In this document: positions 40,146 through 41,662 of the stretch, piece by piece
How positions within the stretch are numbered: position 1 is the stretch's first letter
How the letters are laid out: the number at the start of each line of letters is the position of its first letter
From: Cytophagaceae bacterium UBA7467
Lineage (GTDB): Bacteria > Bacteroidota > Bacteroidia > Cytophagales > Spirosomataceae
Assembly: GCA_002479785.1 (NCBI GenBank)
Contig: DLPD01000019.1
Location: 1 to 41,662 of the forward strand
Direction of reading: 5' to 3'
Length of the DNA: 41,662 bases
Made by a program: the position numbers and the translations under genes
Notes under the pieces: generated by a model
What the model was told of the DNA's origin: nothing
Databases searched by the model: none
The model's input: the letters and a program-made list of their open reading frames with translations, nothing else

Positions 40146-41662
40146 ATGCAAAGCATTCGCAACATTGCCATTATTGCCCACGTTGACCACGGTAAAACGA
40201 CCCTAGTTGACAAAATCATTCATGCATCCAAAATTTTTAGAGAAAATCAAGAATTTGGAGATTTGATCCTTGATAATAACGACTTAGAGAGAGAAAGAGG
40301 GATTACAATCGTTTCAAAAAACGTATCTGTTCGTTACAATGGGGTTAAAATCAATATTATCGATACACCTGGTCACGCCGACTTTGGCGGTGAGGTAGAA
40401 CGCGTTCTACGTATGGCGGATGGCGTTATTTTGTTAGTCGATGCTTTTGAAGGGCCGATGCCACAAACACGTTTCGTTTTATCTAAAGCGATTGCTTTAG
40501 GATTGAAGCCAATCGTTGTAGTAAACAAAGTAGATAAGGAAAACTGTCGTCCGGACGAAGTACACGAAAGTGTATTCGACTTGATGTTTAACTTAGATGC
40601 GACGGAAGATCAATTAGACTTCCCTTGCGTGTACGGTTCTTCAAAACAAGGATGGATGAGCGACGATTGGAAAAAGCCAACGGACAATATCATCCCTTTG
40701 TTAGATGCTATTATTGAGCACATTCCTGCCTCTAAGGTTCAAGAAGGTACACCTCAAATGCAGATTACGTCATTAGACTACTCTTCATTCGTAGGTCGTA
40801 TCGCGATCGGTCGTTTAGAGCGTGGCACTTTGACAGAAGGAATGCAAATCTCACTTTGCAAGGCAGATGGTTCAACAAAGAAAATGCGTATCAAAGAACT
40901 TCAAGTTTTCGAAGGTCTAGGCAAAGTAAAAGTAGATAAAGTAGAGTGTGGAGAGATTTGTGCGGTAACAGGAATTGATGATTTCGAAATCGGAGACACC
41001 ATCGCAGATGCAGAAAATCCAGAAGCTTTAGATCGTATTGCCATCGATGAGCCTACGATGAACATGTTATTCACGATTAACAATTCACCATTCTTTGGTA
41101 AGGAGGGTAAATTAGTGACGTCTCGTCACCTTCGTGACCGTTTATTCAAGGAAACAGAGAAAAACTTAGCCTTAAAAGTAGTCCCTACGGAAAGCGAAGA
41201 TAAATTCTTGGTATTTGGGCGTGGTATTCTTCACTTGTCTGTCTTGATCGAGACGATGCGTAGAGAAGGATACGAATTACAGGTAGGCCAGCCGCAAGTT
41301 ATTTTTAAAGAGGGTGAAAACGGGGAAAAACTAGAACCCGTTGAATCATTGGTTGTAGACGTACCCGCTGAAGTAGCAGGAAAAGTAATTGAATTAGCCA
41401 CTCAAGGAAAGGGTGAATTATTGATTATGGAACCTAAAGGGGACTTACAACACTTAGAGTTCAATATTCCCTCTCGTGGTTTGATTGGATTACGCTCTAA
41501 AGTGTTAACGGCTACTTTTGGTGAGGCAATTATGGCCCACCGATTCATTGCTTATGAGCCATTCAAAGGGCCTATTCCAGGCCGTATCAACGGATCATTA
41601 ATCTCCATGAATACGGGCCCTGCCATTCCATATGCAATTGATAAATTACAAGACAGAGGGGT
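40146..41662 (+). CDS. typA: Translational GTPase TypA/BipA, 5' part (cut by window edge)
   Basis: A ribosome-associated GTPase related to EF-G, involved in 50S assembly and stress or cold adaptation. About 505 codons of a protein of roughly 600 residues are visible. Motifs: I-A-H-V-D-H-G-K-T-T (G1), ERERGITIVSKN (switch I), D-T-P-G-H-A-D-F-G-G-E-V-E-R (G3), N-K-V-D-K (G4). The YEPFKGPIPGRINGSLISMNTGPAIPYAIDKLQDRG stretch near the cut end belongs to the BipA-specific C-terminal domain, which separates it from EF-G and LepA. The last residues of the C-terminal domain lie beyond 41662. Confidence 0.96.
   Translation, partial: MQSIRNIAIIAHVDHGKTTLVDKIIHASKIFRENQEFGDLILDNNDLERERGITIVSKNVSVRYNGVKINIIDTPGHADFGGEVERVLRMADGVILLVDAFEGPMPQTRFVLSKAIALGLKPIVVVNKVDKENCRPDEVHESVFDLMFNLDATEDQLDFPCVYGSSKQGWMSDDWKKPTDNIIPLLDAIIEHIPASKVQEGTPQMQITSLDYSSFVGRIAIGRLERGTLTEGMQISLCKADGSTKKMRIKELQVFEGLGKVKVDKVECGEICAVTGIDDFEIGDTIADAENPEALDRIAIDEPTMNMLFTINNSPFFGKEGKLVTSRHLRDRLFKETEKNLALKVVPTESEDKFLVFGRGILHLSVLIETMRREGYELQVGQPQVIFKEGENGEKLEPVESLVVDVPAEVAGKVIELATQGKGELLIMEPKGDLQHLEFNIPSRGLIGLRSKVLTATFGEAIMAHRFIAYEPFKGPIPGRINGSLISMNTGPAIPYAIDKLQDRG

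Overview
The window is a 41.7 kb piece of a Bacteroidota chromosome, most likely of the order Cytophagales; the genus cannot be fixed from the sequence alone. The evidence is PorU and PorV of the type IX secretion system, Bacteroidota-only families (DUF2480, the long form of IspH), very weak Shine-Dalgarno signals, and repeated promoters of the Bacteroidota type (TTTG or TTG, about 19-20 bp, then TAnnTTTG). Gene content is almost entirely housekeeping, on both strands and tightly packed. No gene-free stretch exceeds 300 bases. I see no insertion sequence, prophage, CRISPR array or rRNA gene.

Layout. 1-3.8 kb: the start of glnS (minus), a secreted YCF48-like beta-propeller protein (plus), then der and era (minus). 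3.8-8.5 kb: initiator tRNA-Met, a stand-alone LytTR regulator with a 12-bp direct repeat in front of it, an OmpA-type lipoprotein, a MarR regulator, and an atpD-atpC-lipoprotein operon. 8.5-16.7 kb: a membrane/TPR protein, an isolated rpsJ with a highly structured leader, then rpmH-rnpA-ctp-tsaB-DUF2480-fructosamine kinase, meeting ispH head-on. 16.8-20.4 kb: a run of DNA and nucleotide metabolism genes (unknown acidic protein, exonuclease III, thioredoxin-like [2Fe-2S] ferredoxin, RecB-like nuclease, YjjG, DEDDh exonuclease). 20.5-26.1 kb: nuoK-L-M-N and a GtrA-like protein. 26.3-32.7 kb: a small repeat-rich lipoprotein with its own promoter and terminator, then SprT-like, porU, porV and a catalytically dead M16 protein. 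32.7-34.8 kb: a PfkB kinase and a GNAT protein (minus). 34.9-41.7 kb: cysS, two rhomboid proteases, dxs, and the 5' part of typA.

The genes cover translation and RNA processing (glnS, der, era, tRNA-fMet, rpsJ, rpmH, rnpA, tsaB, cysS, typA), respiratory energy conversion (atpD/atpC, nuoKLMN), isoprenoid synthesis by the MEP pathway (dxs, ispH), and envelope or secretion functions (OmpA-like protein, PorU/PorV, Ctp, rhomboids).

The most interesting signals are non-coding. The rpsJ 5' UTR holds two perfect or near-perfect 10-bp helices interleaved in the order A1-B1-A2-B2, ending five bases before the start codon; it could be an H-type pseudoknot or a two-state switch. The LytTR gene is preceded by two identical 12-bp direct repeats with a 20-bp period, the geometry expected of a LytTR binding site. 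A perfect terminator also abuts the sprT start codon, so the porU/porV operon may depend on read-through from the small lipoprotein gene.
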